10,515 bases of DNA from Rhodocyclales bacterium (GCA_021286885.1 JAJTBM010000069.1:1-10515); one strand, 5' to 3'; shown: positions 1 through 7,875, counted from the stretch's first letter. The notes: generated by a model from the letters alone, not told the origin. Program-made: numbers and translations.

Positions 1-14
1 CCCCCCAGACCATC

Positions 15-1811
15 ATGCGCCGCAGCTCCTCTCTCCCGCCGCCCCCCAGCACCGGTGAACGCCACGACTGGCAGACCATCCGCCAGCTCATCCCCTATCT
101 GTGGGCCTGGCGCGGGCGGGTACTGCTCGCCCTGGCTTGCCTGGTAGGCGCCAAATTTGCCAACGTGACGGTGCCCCTGGTGTTCAAGGGCATCGTTGAT
201 GGGATGGACATCTCCCGCCAGCAGGCGGTGATCGTGGTGCCCGCCGCGCTGCTGGGCGCCTACGGGGCCCTGCGTTTCTCCACCTCGATGCTCACGGAGC
301 TGCGCGAGATCATCTTCGCCCGAGTTTCCCAGGAGGCGGTGCGGCGCATCTCGCTCCAGGTGTTCGGCCACCTGCATGCCTTGTCCTTACGCTTTCACCT
401 GGAACGCCAGACCGGCGGCCTGACCCGGGACATCGAGCGCGGCACCCGGGCGATTGGCTCCCTGATCAGCTACACCCTCTACTCCATCCTGCCCACCCTG
501 ATCGAGATCAGCCTGGTGGTGGGGGTGCTGCTCTACCGCTATACCCCCGAGTTTGCGCTGATCACCCTGGCCACCCTGAGCTTGTACGTGTTCTACACCT
601 TCCGCGTCACCCACTGGCGCATGGCCCTGCGGCGCCGGGCCAACGAGCTGGATTCGGCGGCCAACAGCCGGGCCATCGACAGCCTGATCAACTTCGAAAC
701 GGTCAAATACTTCAACAACGAGGGCTTTGAATCCCGCCGCTACGATGCCGACCTGCAGCGCTGGGGCGAGGCCCAGATCCGCAATCAGAAATCCCTTTCC
801 TACCTCAACATGGGCCAGGCGGCGATCATTGCCTGCGGCGTGACGGCCATGATGTGGCGCGCCGCCGTAGGGGTGAGCGAGGGCCGCATGACCCTGGGCG
901 ATCTGGTGCTGGTGAATGCCTTTTTGATCCAGCTTTACATGCCCCTCAACTTCCTGGGGGTGCTGTACCGGGAAATCCGCCAGGCCCTGACCGACATCGA
1001 GCGCATGTTCGGGCTGATGGGCACCGCCTGCGAGGTGGCCGACCGGCCCGACGCCCGAGAACTCCCCCGGGGGCCCCAGGCGGTGGCGTTTGCCGGGGTG
1101 GATTTTGCTTACGATCCGGCCCGCCCCATCCTGCATCAGGTGAACTTCACCATCCCGGCGGGCCAGACCCTGGCGGTGGTGGGCCATTCGGGCTCGGGCA
1201 AATCCACCCTCGCCCGGCTGCTGTTCCGGTTTTACGACGTGGGTGGCGGCGAGATTCAGGTGGGCGGCGCCGATGTGCGCAGCTACACCCAGGCCAGCCT
1301 GCGGGGCGCCATCGGGATCGTGCCCCAGGATACCGTACTGTTCAACGACACCCTGTTCTACAACATCCAGTACGGTCGCCCCGAGGCCCGCCGGGAAGAG
1401 GTGGAAGCCGCCGCCCGGGCCGCCCAGCTGGAAGACTTCATCGCTCGCCTGCCCGAAGGCTGGGAGACCCGGGTGGGCGAGCGCGGGCTCAAGCTCTCGG
1501 GGGGCGAAAAACAGCGAGTGGCCATCGCCCGGGCCCTGCTCAAGAACCCGGACATTCTGATCTTCGATGAAGCCACCTCGGCCCTCGACTCCCGCACCGA
1601 AAAGGCGATCCAGGCCCAGCTTGAAGCGGCAGCCCGGGGGCGCACCACCCTCATCATCGCCCACCGGCTGTCCACCATCATGAATGCTGACCAGATTCTG
1701 GTGCTGGATCAGGGCCAGGTGGTGGAACGGGGCACCCACACCGCCCTGCTCGCCCAGGAAGGCGCCTATGCAAGGATGTGGGCCCTCCAGCAACAGGAAC
1801 AGGAGGACTGA
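15..1811 (+). CDS. Atm1/ABCB7-type ABC exporter half-transporter (TMD-NBD fusion)
   Basis: An inner-membrane ABC exporter half-transporter, expected to act as a homodimer. Residues about 35-325 form a six-helix transmembrane domain and about 350-590 the ATPase. Visible ATPase motifs are Walker A GHSGSGKST (390-398, K396), Q-loop Q438, signature LSGGEKQR (494-501), Walker B ILIFDEATSALD (514-525) and H-loop H550. The stretch NFETVKYFNNE near residue 229 and QLYMPLNFLG near 310 are typical of the Atm1/ABCB7/HMT1 branch, whose members export glutathione-linked sulfur or metal compounds from mitochondria and bacteria. The substrate here is therefore inferred, and export of metal-glutathione conjugates is the likeliest role. 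The length of 598 aa is normal for the family. The ATG at 15 has no clear Shine-Dalgarno sequence and the frame stays open to the window edge, so the true start could lie upstream. The gene is followed by 172 bp without a gene. Confidence 0.93.
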   Translation: MRRSSSLPPPPSTGERHDWQTIRQLIPYLWAWRGRVLLALACLVGAKFANVTVPLVFKGIVDGMDISRQQAVIVVPAALLGAYGALRFSTSMLTELREIIFARVSQEAVRRISLQVFGHLHALSLRFHLERQTGGLTRDIERGTRAIGSLISYTLYSILPTLIEISLVVGVLLYRYTPEFALITLATLSLYVFYTFRVTHWRMALRRRANELDSAANSRAIDSLINFETVKYFNNEGFESRRYDADLQRWGEAQIRNQKSLSYLNMGQAAIIACGVTAMMWRAAVGVSEGRMTLGDLVLVNAFLIQLYMPLNFLGVLYREIRQALTDIERMFGLMGTACEVADRPDARELPRGPQAVAFAGVDFAYDPARPILHQVNFTIPAGQTLAVVGHSGSGKSTLARLLFRFYDVGGGEIQVGGADVRSYTQASLRGAIGIVPQDTVLFNDTLFYNIQYGRPEARREEVEAAARAAQLEDFIARLPEGWETRVGERGLKLSGGEKQRVAIARALLKNPDILIFDEATSALDSRTEKAIQAQLEAAARGRTTLIIAHRLSTIMNADQILVLDQGQVVERGTHTALLAQEGAYARMWALQQQEQED

Positions 1812-1839
1812 CGCGGGATTCCCTCTTGTGCAGGGCACC

Positions 1840-1862
1840 AAAAATACAAGGCTTTGTTTTTA
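1840..1862 (+). terminator. Possible weak A/T-rich terminator after the ABC exporter gene
   Basis: Starting 28 bp after the exporter stop, an A-run and ACAA (1846-1849) can pair with TTGT (1854-1857) and the following T-run around a GGCT loop, with one T-T mismatch. The T-run gives an intrinsic-terminator look. The stem is almost all A-T and so weak, and this is a low-confidence call. Confidence 0.3.
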
Positions 1863-1970
1863 AATCGGCTTGAGCGGTATTTTTACCTATCTTGAACGAC
1901 TAAACCTTTAGATCGAAGCGCCGTAAGCCACACCAGTACCCCTTTGGGGGGTGTTGCACTTTTGGACACG

Positions 1971-1977
1971 AGAGGAG
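1971..1977 (+). promoter_or_regulatory. Ribosome binding site that fixes the response regulator start
   Basis: AGAGGAG lies 6 nt before the ATG at 1984. It supports that start over the in-frame GTG at 1951, which would add 11 residues and has no comparable site. The rest of the 1812-1983 gap shows a small hairpin (ACCCC-TTT-GGGGGGT, 1938-1952). No promoter with good -35 and -10 boxes was found, although the operon should start here. Confidence 0.7.
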
Positions 1978-1983
1978 TCTTCG

Positions 1984-3117
1984 ATGTTTATCGAGCTGGA
2001 TGAAACCACCGCCCAATCCCGACACAAAGCACTTGTGGTGGATGATGACCCCACCTTGCGCATGAGCATGGAAATGACCCTATCCGAGGATTTCGAGGTG
2101 GTCGGGCTGGAGTCCGGCGAAGAATGCCTAGCCGAGTTGGACACGCAGACTCCCGATCTGATCTGCCTGGACATCGAAATGGACGGGATGGACGGCCACC
2201 AGACCTGCCGGGCACTGCGGGCCCTGGGGCTGCGCCTGCCGGTGATCTTTGTTTCTTCCCACGACAGTCTGGAAGAACGGATCAAGGCTTTCGATGCCGG
2301 TGGTGATGATTTCATGGTGAAGCCCTTCGACCCAGCCCTGCTGCATCTGAAGGCAAATGCCCTGGTGCGGCTCCACCAGGAGCGGGAAAAGCTTGAGCAG
2401 GAACGCAAATCGGCCCAGGACATGGCCTTTGGTTTTTTGAAAACCGCCGGGGAAACCGGCGTGCTGCTGGAGTTTCTGCAAAAGAGCATCGCCTGCACGG
2501 ATTATCAGGCCCTGGGGCTGCAAGTCTTGCACACGGCCGCCCAATACGACTTGCAGGTACATCTGCAGATCCGCCACCCGGAAGGCACCCTCAACCTGAC
2601 GCCCAAAGGGCCCGCCAGCCCGCTGGAGGTATCCATCCTGGAAAAAAGCGCCGACCTGGGCCGCTTGTTCCGCTTTGGGCAACGCCTAGCGGTGAATTAC
2701 CCGAGTGTCACGCTGCTGGTGCAGAATCTGCCCGAGGATGAAGAAGTTGTAGGCCGCATCCGGGACAATCTGGCCCTGCTGGCAGAAAGCGCCCACGGCA
2801 TTGCCAGCACCATCACGATCCGGCACCAGGCCCATGCCCAAGCCCACGCCATTCAGGCCGCCGCCAGCCAGACAGCGGCCACCGTGGAGGCCCTGCGCAG
2901 CTTGTACCAGCAACAGCAGGTCGAAACCCGGCTGCGGCTGGACCAGCTGATCCATGGTGTCGAAAGCACTTATGTGTTTCTTGGCCTGAGCGAAAATCAA
3001 GAAGGCATTCTGAGCGAGGCCCTGCGCAGCGGGGCCGACGAGGTGCTGACCCTGTTCCGTCTGGGCGAAATCTTTGAGGCCCGCTTGCAGTCCATTCTGA
3101 CCACCCTCAGAAAATGA
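1984..3117 (+). CDS. Response regulator: receiver domain + GAF-like region + helical tail, no known output domain
   Basis: A cytoplasmic two-component response regulator of 377 aa. Residues about 15-125 are a receiver domain with the expected acidic pair D20/D21, phospho-acceptor D63 (in LDIEMDGMDG), switch residue S91 and K113 (VKP). A charged helix at about 130-145 (QEREKLEQERK) looks like a coiled coil. Residues about 160-280 resemble a degenerate GAF-type sensory fold. Residues 281-377 are Gln/Ala-rich and predicted helical. There is no HTH, GGDEF, EAL, HD-GYP or CheB domain. The gene ends 24 bp before a hybrid histidine kinase on the same strand, so it is probably co-transcribed and is the likely final phosphate acceptor of that kinase. 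Output by protein-protein contact is inferred. The receiver assignment is firm; the GAF-like call is only by general look. Confidence 0.88.
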   Translation: MFIELDETTAQSRHKALVVDDDPTLRMSMEMTLSEDFEVVGLESGEECLAELDTQTPDLICLDIEMDGMDGHQTCRALRALGLRLPVIFVSSHDSLEERIKAFDAGGDDFMVKPFDPALLHLKANALVRLHQEREKLEQERKSAQDMAFGFLKTAGETGVLLEFLQKSIACTDYQALGLQVLHTAAQYDLQVHLQIRHPEGTLNLTPKGPASPLEVSILEKSADLGRLFRFGQRLAVNYPSVTLLVQNLPEDEEVVGRIRDNLALLAESAHGIASTITIRHQAHAQAHAIQAAASQTAATVEALRSLYQQQQVETRLRLDQLIHGVESTYVFLGLSENQEGILSEALRSGADEVLTLFRLGEIFEARLQSILTTLRK

Positions 3118-3141
3118 ACGCTGCACCACCCGCACCTAAAA

Positions 3142-5820
3142 ATGCCAATCAGCTACAATAATCAATCTACCCCGCCGCCCGACATTGCCCAGACCAGCCC
3201 CATGCGACGCATCGTCATCCTGCTGCTCCTCATTGTCGGGACTTTTCTGATTGCACTCTTTGGCAATCTGATGGTGGCCCGGAATGATCTGGTGGATCAG
3301 ACCGAAGACCGGATGATCACCCTGGCACGCATGGTTGAGCAGCACGCCTCGGGTAACATCGATCGCATCGACGGCATGCTGCTCAGCATCAGCGACCATA
3401 TCCAGTCCTCAGACCTGGAAAACGCCCTCAAAATGGATGAGCCACGGCGCGAGGTGCTGAGCCGGATGCTGGTGGATCACCAACGCCGCACCTTCGGCGT
3501 GGTGTCCATTTCCATCACCGATGCCAGCGGCTACGGCTTTGCCAACTCAATCGGCATGCCTCCGGGCAATCAGCTGGGTGACCGGGAATATTTTCTGGAT
3601 CTGAAAGCCGCCTCCCGCACCACCCCCGTTGTTTCCAAAGCCATTAAGGGGCGAGTCTCCAACAAGTGGGGCATTCAGGTTGCCCGCCGCCTCGAACTCC
3701 CCAATGGCCGCTTTGGTGGCATAGTGGTGGCCAACTTCGGGCTGGATGCGGGCTTCATGGATTACTACGCCACCCTGGGCCTGAGCCCCGGCACCCGCAT
3801 CAGCATGATCGGCCCCAAGGGCCAGATCATCGTGCTCCACCCCAAGGACGAAAGCCTGATCGGCAAGACCCTGGCGCCCCCCCGCATCCTGGAGGCCATA
3901 CGCCAGGGACGCACCGACGGCGTGCTGGAAGACGTTTCTCCCATCGATCATGCCGAGCGTTTGATCGCCTATCGCAAAACCGTCCAGCACCCCATCTACA
4001 TCCTGGCTGGCATTACTGCCCAAGAAGCCTTCAGCGAGTGGAACCACTCGCTCCAACTGAGCATCTTGGGCGCCGTCATTCTGTGCGTGCTGTGCCTGGC
4101 GGTGGTGCGCTCCATGGTGCGCAAGGCTCAATTGGACCAGCTGATGGCCGCCAAAACCCAGGAGCTTGAACACACCAACCACGAGCTTGCCGCCAGTACC
4201 GAAGAACTCAAGGCGGCCCGCGACACGGCCGAGCGGGCCAACCGCGCAAAGAGCGCCTTCCTGGCCAACATGAGCCATGAAATCCGCACACCCATGAATG
4301 CCATTCTGGGCTTTTGCCATTTGCTGAACACCGGCAATCCCCGCTCCGACCAAAAGGAAGGACTGGAAAGAATCAACTCGGCCGCCGACCATCTGCTTGC
4401 CCTGATTGATGACGTGCTCGACATCTCCAAGATCGAAGCCGGCAAGCTTGAACTCGAACAAATCAGTTTCCGCAGCGACATCATGGTGCAGCAAGCGGTT
4501 GATCTGGTGGCAGGCCGGGCCCGGGCCAAAGGCCTGCAAATCGGGATAGACATCAACGGCGTACCCCGCCAGATGAAGGGGGATGTAACCCGCATCCGCC
4601 AAATTCTGGTGAATTACCTGAGCAATGCGGTCAAATTCACCGAACGAGGCTACATCACCCTAAAAGGCCGACTGGAGCACCAGACAGACACCCATTACCT
4701 CGTACGCTTTGAAGTCACCGACACGGGCATCGGGCTCTCCCCGATCCAGCAACAGCGGCTGTTCAATGCCTTCCAGCAGGCCGACGACTCCACAACCCGC
4801 AAATACGGCGGTACTGGGCTCGGGCTGGCCGTCAGCCGGCATCTGGCCAGAATGATGGGCGGTGAGGTAGGCGTGGAAAGTACCGAAAACATCGGCTCCA
4901 CCTTCTGGGTTACCCTGCAGCTCCCCATTAGCCAAGACCCTCCCCTGCCCGATGCTGGTGCCCAACAGATAGCCGAACAGGGCGTGCTGCGCCGCCTGGC
5001 GGCCGAGTGCAGCGGAAGCCGCATCCTTCTGGCCGAAGATACCGAAGCCAACCAGCAAGTGGCCCTAGCCCTGCTGGCCCAAGCCGGGCTGGGTGCCGAC
5101 TTGGCCCAGGATGGGCGCATCGCCGTCCAGATGGCCCGGGAAAAACCCTACGATCTGATTCTGATGGACATGCAAATGCCCCACCTGGATGGGCTGGAAG
5201 CGGCGCGTCTGATCCGGGCGTTGCCCAAATATGCCAACACCCCCATTTTTGCGCTGACGGCCAACGCCTTCACTGAAGACCGACTCAAATGCCAAGAAGT
5301 CGGCATGACCGGCCACCTGGCAAAACCCGTCGACCCCCAGCTGCTCTACACCACGCTGCTGAACTGGCTCCCCCGCCGGAGCGGCAGCACCGCCCCGCCC
5401 CCGCCCTCTGCACCCACAGCGCCCTCTGCGCCCAACCCCATTTATCAGCGCCTTGAAAACATGCCAGGCCTGGATCTCGCTGCCGGCTTGCGCAGCACCG
5501 GAGGGCGGGCCGACAATTTCATCACCCTGCTGGGCAACTTCACCCGCAACCTGCCCCGGGAACAACAAAAACTGGAAGCGGCCCACCAAAGCGGTGAAGC
5601 CGACCAACTACGCCGCCGGGCCCACGCCCTCAAGGGCTCATCGGCCACCCTGGGGCTGACCGAAGTACAGACCGCCGCCAGCGCCCTTGAAACCCTCCTG
5701 CGGGATGGCGAACCCCTTTCTGCCGACGCCGTGCAAAGCACCTACACCCAACTGAGTCAGGCCCTTCAGCACATGGGTGAAGCCCTGCGTCAGCGCCTGG
5801 AAACCACCTCAGCCACCTAA
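3142..5820 (+). CDS. Membrane hybrid sensor histidine kinase (dCache-HisKA-HATPase-REC-Hpt)
   Basis: A 892-aa hybrid sensor kinase in the inner membrane. Order: TM1 (about 21-46); periplasmic dCache-type sensor (about 47-303, with the typical DREYF motif near residue 148); TM2 (about 304-326); coiled coil (330-370); HisKA with SHEIRTP and phospho-acceptor H379; HATPase with N-box N495, G1 DTGIGL (527-532) and G2 GGTGLGL (556-562); receiver with E632/D633, phospho-acceptor D676, T706 and K728; Pro/Ala-rich linker (about 748-768); Hpt domain with H828 in HALKGSS. All relay residues are present, so an H-D-H relay is expected, feeding the adjacent response regulator. The ligand is unknown; dCache domains often bind small organic molecules such as amino or carboxylic acids. 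No good Shine-Dalgarno precedes ATG 3142; ATG 3202, just before TM1, is an alternative start. The stop codon lies within the target duplication of the following IS, but the reading frame is intact. Confidence 0.94.
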   Translation: MPISYNNQSTPPPDIAQTSPMRRIVILLLLIVGTFLIALFGNLMVARNDLVDQTEDRMITLARMVEQHASGNIDRIDGMLLSISDHIQSSDLENALKMDEPRREVLSRMLVDHQRRTFGVVSISITDASGYGFANSIGMPPGNQLGDREYFLDLKAASRTTPVVSKAIKGRVSNKWGIQVARRLELPNGRFGGIVVANFGLDAGFMDYYATLGLSPGTRISMIGPKGQIIVLHPKDESLIGKTLAPPRILEAIRQGRTDGVLEDVSPIDHAERLIAYRKTVQHPIYILAGITAQEAFSEWNHSLQLSILGAVILCVLCLAVVRSMVRKAQLDQLMAAKTQELEHTNHELAASTEELKAARDTAERANRAKSAFLANMSHEIRTPMNAILGFCHLLNTGNPRSDQKEGLERINSAADHLLALIDDVLDISKIEAGKLELEQISFRSDIMVQQAVDLVAGRARAKGLQIGIDINGVPRQMKGDVTRIRQILVNYLSNAVKFTERGYITLKGRLEHQTDTHYLVRFEVTDTGIGLSPIQQQRLFNAFQQADDSTTRKYGGTGLGLAVSRHLARMMGGEVGVESTENIGSTFWVTLQLPISQDPPLPDAGAQQIAEQGVLRRLAAECSGSRILLAEDTEANQQVALALLAQAGLGADLAQDGRIAVQMAREKPYDLILMDMQMPHLDGLEAARLIRALPKYANTPIFALTANAFTEDRLKCQEVGMTGHLAKPVDPQLLYTTLLNWLPRRSGSTAPPPPSAPTAPSAPNPIYQRLENMPGLDLAAGLRSTGGRADNFITLLGNFTRNLPREQQKLEAAHQSGEADQLRRRAHALKGSSATLGLTEVQTAASALETLLRDGEPLSADAVQSTYTQLSQALQHMGEALRQRLETTSAT
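5817..5820. repeat. Target site duplication, left copy (CTAA)
   Basis: CTAA directly precedes the left inverted repeat and is matched by CTAA directly after the right one (7301-7304). A 4-bp duplication of the form YTAR is typical of the IS701 family. This copy contains the kinase stop codon TAA. Confidence 0.85.
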
Positions 5821-5842
5821 TCTTACTGTGTCACTAAAATAA
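5821..5842 (+). repeat. IS terminal inverted repeat, left (22 bp)
   Basis: It starts TCTTACTGTGTCAC and is the exact reverse complement of 7279-7300 over all 22 bases. Pairing stops on both sides: 5843/7278 and 5820/7301 do not match. Confidence 0.93.
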
Positions 5843-5892
5843 CAAATCAATTATCCGCTCTTTTCTGTGCGCAGCATGGACATCGCTCAAGG

Positions 5893-7233
5893 CTATTGGC
5901 CAGTGTCAGAGCGATGGTCCACCGTAGCGTCGAGATTGAATTGGGAACATGCCGCTGGGCGCGTTGAACGGCCCCGCGGGACGTAACCTTCGGGTAAGGC
6001 AGGTTTCGGGCCGAATAAGGTGTTTTTTTTGGTGTCCTTGTGACGCAGCCGTTCGGCTACCAGAAACCCGTAAGCGGCGATGCACAAGGTTGCATGATGG
6101 TGGAAGCCGCGCCAGCCCCGTCCTTCGTAGTGAGCCAAGCCAAATTCCTGCTTGAGATCCTGATAGTCACGCTCGATGCGCCAACGCATCTTGGTCACTG
6201 CCACCAAGCGTTCGAGTGAGGTGGCGGCAGGCAGCGTGGACAGGACGTATTTCTCCGGCTCGCTCTGCCCTTCGGGCCATTCGATCAAGAGCCATTCCTC
6301 GTCCCGCAGTTCGGAGCGCCAGTGATCCCGATGCGCCGCACGAACACGAACGGCAGCAAAACGGGACGAAAGATCGCCGTTGCTACCAGCCCGCCAGTTG
6401 ATGGTGCGGTAGTCCGTGGCAGACAAGCCCATCGCCAGTGCCTTCACGCTGACCGGCTGATGATCGGCATCGCGGCGGAGCAACCGGGGCTTGCGCCCTA
6501 CGCCACTCCAAGGCTTGGGGGGTAAGGGCTGCCGGCCAGGCGCCCACACACTGGTCGTGCCCTGCACGCCGACCGCGTAGAGGGCGCCGATTTCTGTCAG
6601 TCCGTCACGAAATCCGGTGTCGTTGCCGTAGCCGGCATCGGCCAGCACCATGCCGCCCGGCGTTCCCCCCGCTTGCGCCGCCTTGACCTGCGCCAGCGCG
6701 ATCTCCGGTTTGGTCTGGAACTGGACGGTCTCCGGCACCCCGGCCCGCAAACGCCTTTCGGCATCCTGCGTCCAGGCTTCAGGCAGGTAAAGACGCCAGG
6801 CAATCGGGAGGCTCGCCGTCTCCGTCGCCAGCGAAAGGCTCACCGCGATCTGACAATTGTCCTGCTTGCCCAGCTGTCCGCAATACTGACGCGCCACGCC
6901 CACCGAGTGTTGCCCCTTTTTTGGGAAGCCCGTGTCGTCGATGATCCAGTAGCGCTCGGCCCCGGAACGCAGCATCGCCGGCAGAACCCAGGTGCTGATT
7001 TTCTCCAGAACGGCAGTATCCGACCAATCTGATTTGGCGACGAAGTGATGCAGCGACTGGTGTCGTGCCTGGACCGCATGCGGATCAATGCTCGCCGCCA
7101 GCGGCTCCACACTCTTGCGCGCCAGTGGCAGCATCAGGCCACGACAGTAGCCGCGAAGTCCTTCGCGCCGGTCCGCGTGTCCAAGGGCTGAACACAGGTG
7201 CTCAAGGTAGGTTTCGAAACGCGTATCCATCAT
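5893..7233 (-). CDS. IS701-family DDE transposase
   Basis: This gene encodes the transposase that cuts and inserts the surrounding element. From the ATG at 7233 it has 446 aa, a normal length for the family. Catalytic candidates are the Asp of IDDTGFPKKG (D99 or D100), D199 in LADAGYG, and E354 in RWRIERDYQDLK, which fits the R-(3)-E-(6)-K signature of IS4/IS701-type DDE enzymes. The N-terminal region (FETYLEHLCSALGHADRREG) is family-like. No frameshift or internal stop is seen. The start is uncertain: ATG codons sit at 7233 and 7230, a TTG lies at 7254, and none has a convincing ribosome site. Poor translation initiation is common in IS elements. The gene is convergent with the kinase gene, so kinase read-through would be antisense to it. 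Confidence 0.92.
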   Translation of the reverse strand: MMDTRFETYLEHLCSALGHADRREGLRGYCRGLMLPLARKSVEPLAASIDPHAVQARHQSLHHFVAKSDWSDTAVLEKISTWVLPAMLRSGAERYWIIDDTGFPKKGQHSVGVARQYCGQLGKQDNCQIAVSLSLATETASLPIAWRLYLPEAWTQDAERRLRAGVPETVQFQTKPEIALAQVKAAQAGGTPGGMVLADAGYGNDTGFRDGLTEIGALYAVGVQGTTSVWAPGRQPLPPKPWSGVGRKPRLLRRDADHQPVSVKALAMGLSATDYRTINWRAGSNGDLSSRFAAVRVRAAHRDHWRSELRDEEWLLIEWPEGQSEPEKYVLSTLPAATSLERLVAVTKMRWRIERDYQDLKQEFGLAHYEGRGWRGFHHHATLCIAAYGFLVAERLRHKDTKKNTLFGPKPALPEGYVPRGRSTRPAACSQFNLDATVDHRSDTGQ

Positions 7234-7278
7234 TCGCTGTGCGTTCAATGCCAAGTTCTGAAGACACGAATAATGCGC

Positions 7279-7300
7279 TTATTTTAGTGACACAGTAAGA
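7279..7300 (-). repeat. IS terminal inverted repeat, right (22 bp)
   Basis: It ends GTGACACAGTAAGA and is the exact reverse complement of 5821-5842. It lies on the 5' side of the transposase gene, so transposase transcription probably starts close to this end. Confidence 0.93.
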
Positions 7301-7304
7301 CTAA
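7301..7304. repeat. Target site duplication, right copy (CTAA)
   Basis: CTAA directly abuts the right inverted repeat and matches 5817-5820. Before insertion, only one CTAA stood here, as the end of the kinase gene. Confidence 0.85.
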
Positions 7305-7312
7305 GCGAAGCG

Positions 7313-7339
7313 GCGGGTGGGGAAACTCCTCCCACCCGC
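7313..7339. terminator. Strong hairpin between convergent genes, probable shared terminator cut off from the kinase gene by the IS
   Basis: GCGGGTGGG (7313-7321) pairs perfectly with CCCACCCGC (7331-7339) around a 9-nt loop. It sits 12 bp beyond the stop of the minus-strand gene 7352-7783 and, before the IS insertion, was 8 bp beyond the stop of the kinase gene. A shared terminator for the two convergent units is therefore likely. There is no T-run on either side, so it may instead block exonucleases or act with Rho. Confidence 0.6.
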
Positions 7340-7351
7340 GCAGCCCAGGGC

Positions 7352-7783
7352 TCACATCCCGGCAGCACCGCCCTGGGCCCGCTGCACCCAATGGGCATCA
7401 AAGGGACTAGCCTCGATACCTGCCTGATACTGCAACACGCGTCCACTATAGGCATCGTGCAACGCCACGCCCGCCGCACTGCGCACCCAAATCTGGCGCT
7501 TCTCCGCATCCACCCGCACATCCAGCACCTGCGTACGCCCCGCTTGTCGCAACACCCCCAGAGGCTTGATGCCCTGGCGGACATCCAGCACCTGCACAAC
7601 GCCCGAACCTTCGCTCGCCCGCAACACCCACCCCAGCTCCGGGGCCTGCCAGACCTGGACTGAGGCAGCCAAAGCGCCTCCCCAGCCCCCAGCCAATGCC
7701 AGCGCGCAGCACGCACGCCGTACCAGCGCGCCCATGCGCCCCGTTGCATGCGGACGTACCTGCTCATCTGTGTGCTGATTCAT
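7352..7783 (-). CDS. Small exported protein with ~21-residue beta-rich repeats, function unknown
   Basis: I do not recognise this 143-aa protein. Residues 17-39 look like a signal peptide: positive stretch VRRA, hydrophobic core CCALALAGGWGG, and ALA-AS cleavage at about 39/40, so the mature protein (about 104 aa) should be periplasmic or secreted. The mature part divides into units of about 21 residues starting near 42, 62, 84 and 106, each shaped like a beta hairpin. The motif QVLDVR occurs twice (64-69 and 85-90). The last part (IWVRSAAGVALHDAYSGRVLQ, residues 98-118) resembles one PQQ/YVTN-type propeller blade. The start at 7783 is supported by AAGGAGGA at 7790-7797. The N-terminal 16 residues are long for a signal peptide; Met17 is an alternative start without such a site. 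The gene is divergent from the MocR regulator gene and could be controlled by it. Confidence 0.75.
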   Translation of the reverse strand: MNQHTDEQVRPHATGRMGALVRRACCALALAGGWGGALAASVQVWQAPELGWVLRASEGSGVVQVLDVRQGIKPLGVLRQAGRTQVLDVRVDAEKRQIWVRSAAGVALHDAYSGRVLQYQAGIEASPFDAHWVQRAQGGAAGM

Positions 7784-7789
7784 TTTCTG

Positions 7790-7797
7790 TCCTCCTT
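7790..7797 (-). promoter_or_regulatory. Strong ribosome binding site of the small exported protein
   Basis: On the minus strand AAGGAGGA lies 6 nt before the ATG at 7783. It is the best Shine-Dalgarno match in the window and argues that this short gene is real and well translated. Confidence 0.75.
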
Positions 7798-7823
7798 ATT
7801 CGCTGGGATGGAACAGACAATAG

Positions 7824-7853
7824 CTGACACTTTTTGAGCCACACAGATACAAT
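7824..7853 (+). promoter_or_regulatory. Probable sigma-70 promoter of the MocR regulator gene
   Basis: CTGACA (7824-7829, five of six matches to the -35 consensus) and TACAAT (7848-7853, five of six to the -10) are separated by 18 bp. Transcription would start near 7860, giving a leader of about 77 nt that contains the inverted repeat at 7876-7918. Confidence 0.55.
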
Positions 7854-7875
7854 CAAACGATCAGATGCAGCCCCG

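Larger units (their letters stand above)
5821..7300. mobile_element. Complete IS701-family insertion sequence, 1480 bp
   Basis: The element is bounded by 22-bp perfect inverted repeats (5821-5842 and 7279-7300) and flanked by a CTAA target duplication. It carries one transposase gene on the minus strand, with no accessory gene. Length, 4-bp YTAR target and transposase type all agree with the IS701 family. Both ends, the duplication and the reading frame are undamaged, so the element looks recent and possibly still active. Removing the element and one duplication joins the kinase stop directly to GCGAAG and the hairpin at 7313-7339. Confidence 0.93.

Noticed and set aside
387..1841. Long minus-strand open frame (484 codons) opposite the ABC exporter
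   Set aside because: Its translation is low-complexity Gly/His/Gln/Ala-rich with no motif, it lies antisense to a gene with every ABC motif, and long antisense frames are common in GC-rich coding DNA.
1938..1952. Hairpin ACCCC-TTT-GGGGGGT upstream of the response regulator as a riboswitch or terminator
   Set aside because: It is a single 5-bp stem with a 3-nt loop and no T-run or wider conserved structure, too little to call a regulatory element.
1946..1960. Sigma-54-type promoter (GG/GC elements) before the response regulator
   Set aside because: The spacing between the GG and GC doublets is 8 nt instead of 10 and the rest of the consensus is missing.
3547..4602. Minus-strand open frame (351 codons) opposite the hybrid kinase
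   Set aside because: It has the same shadow composition and no ribosome site or domain, while the opposite strand encodes well-conserved kinase domains.
5893..7254. Transposase as pseudogene or frameshifted copy
   Set aside because: The frame is uninterrupted, has normal family length and keeps D99/D100, D199 and E354 with the R-(3)-E-(6)-K pattern.
5821..7300. IS as carrier of an accessory or passenger gene
   Set aside because: Apart from the transposase, only about 70 bp at each end is non-coding, so there is no room for another gene.
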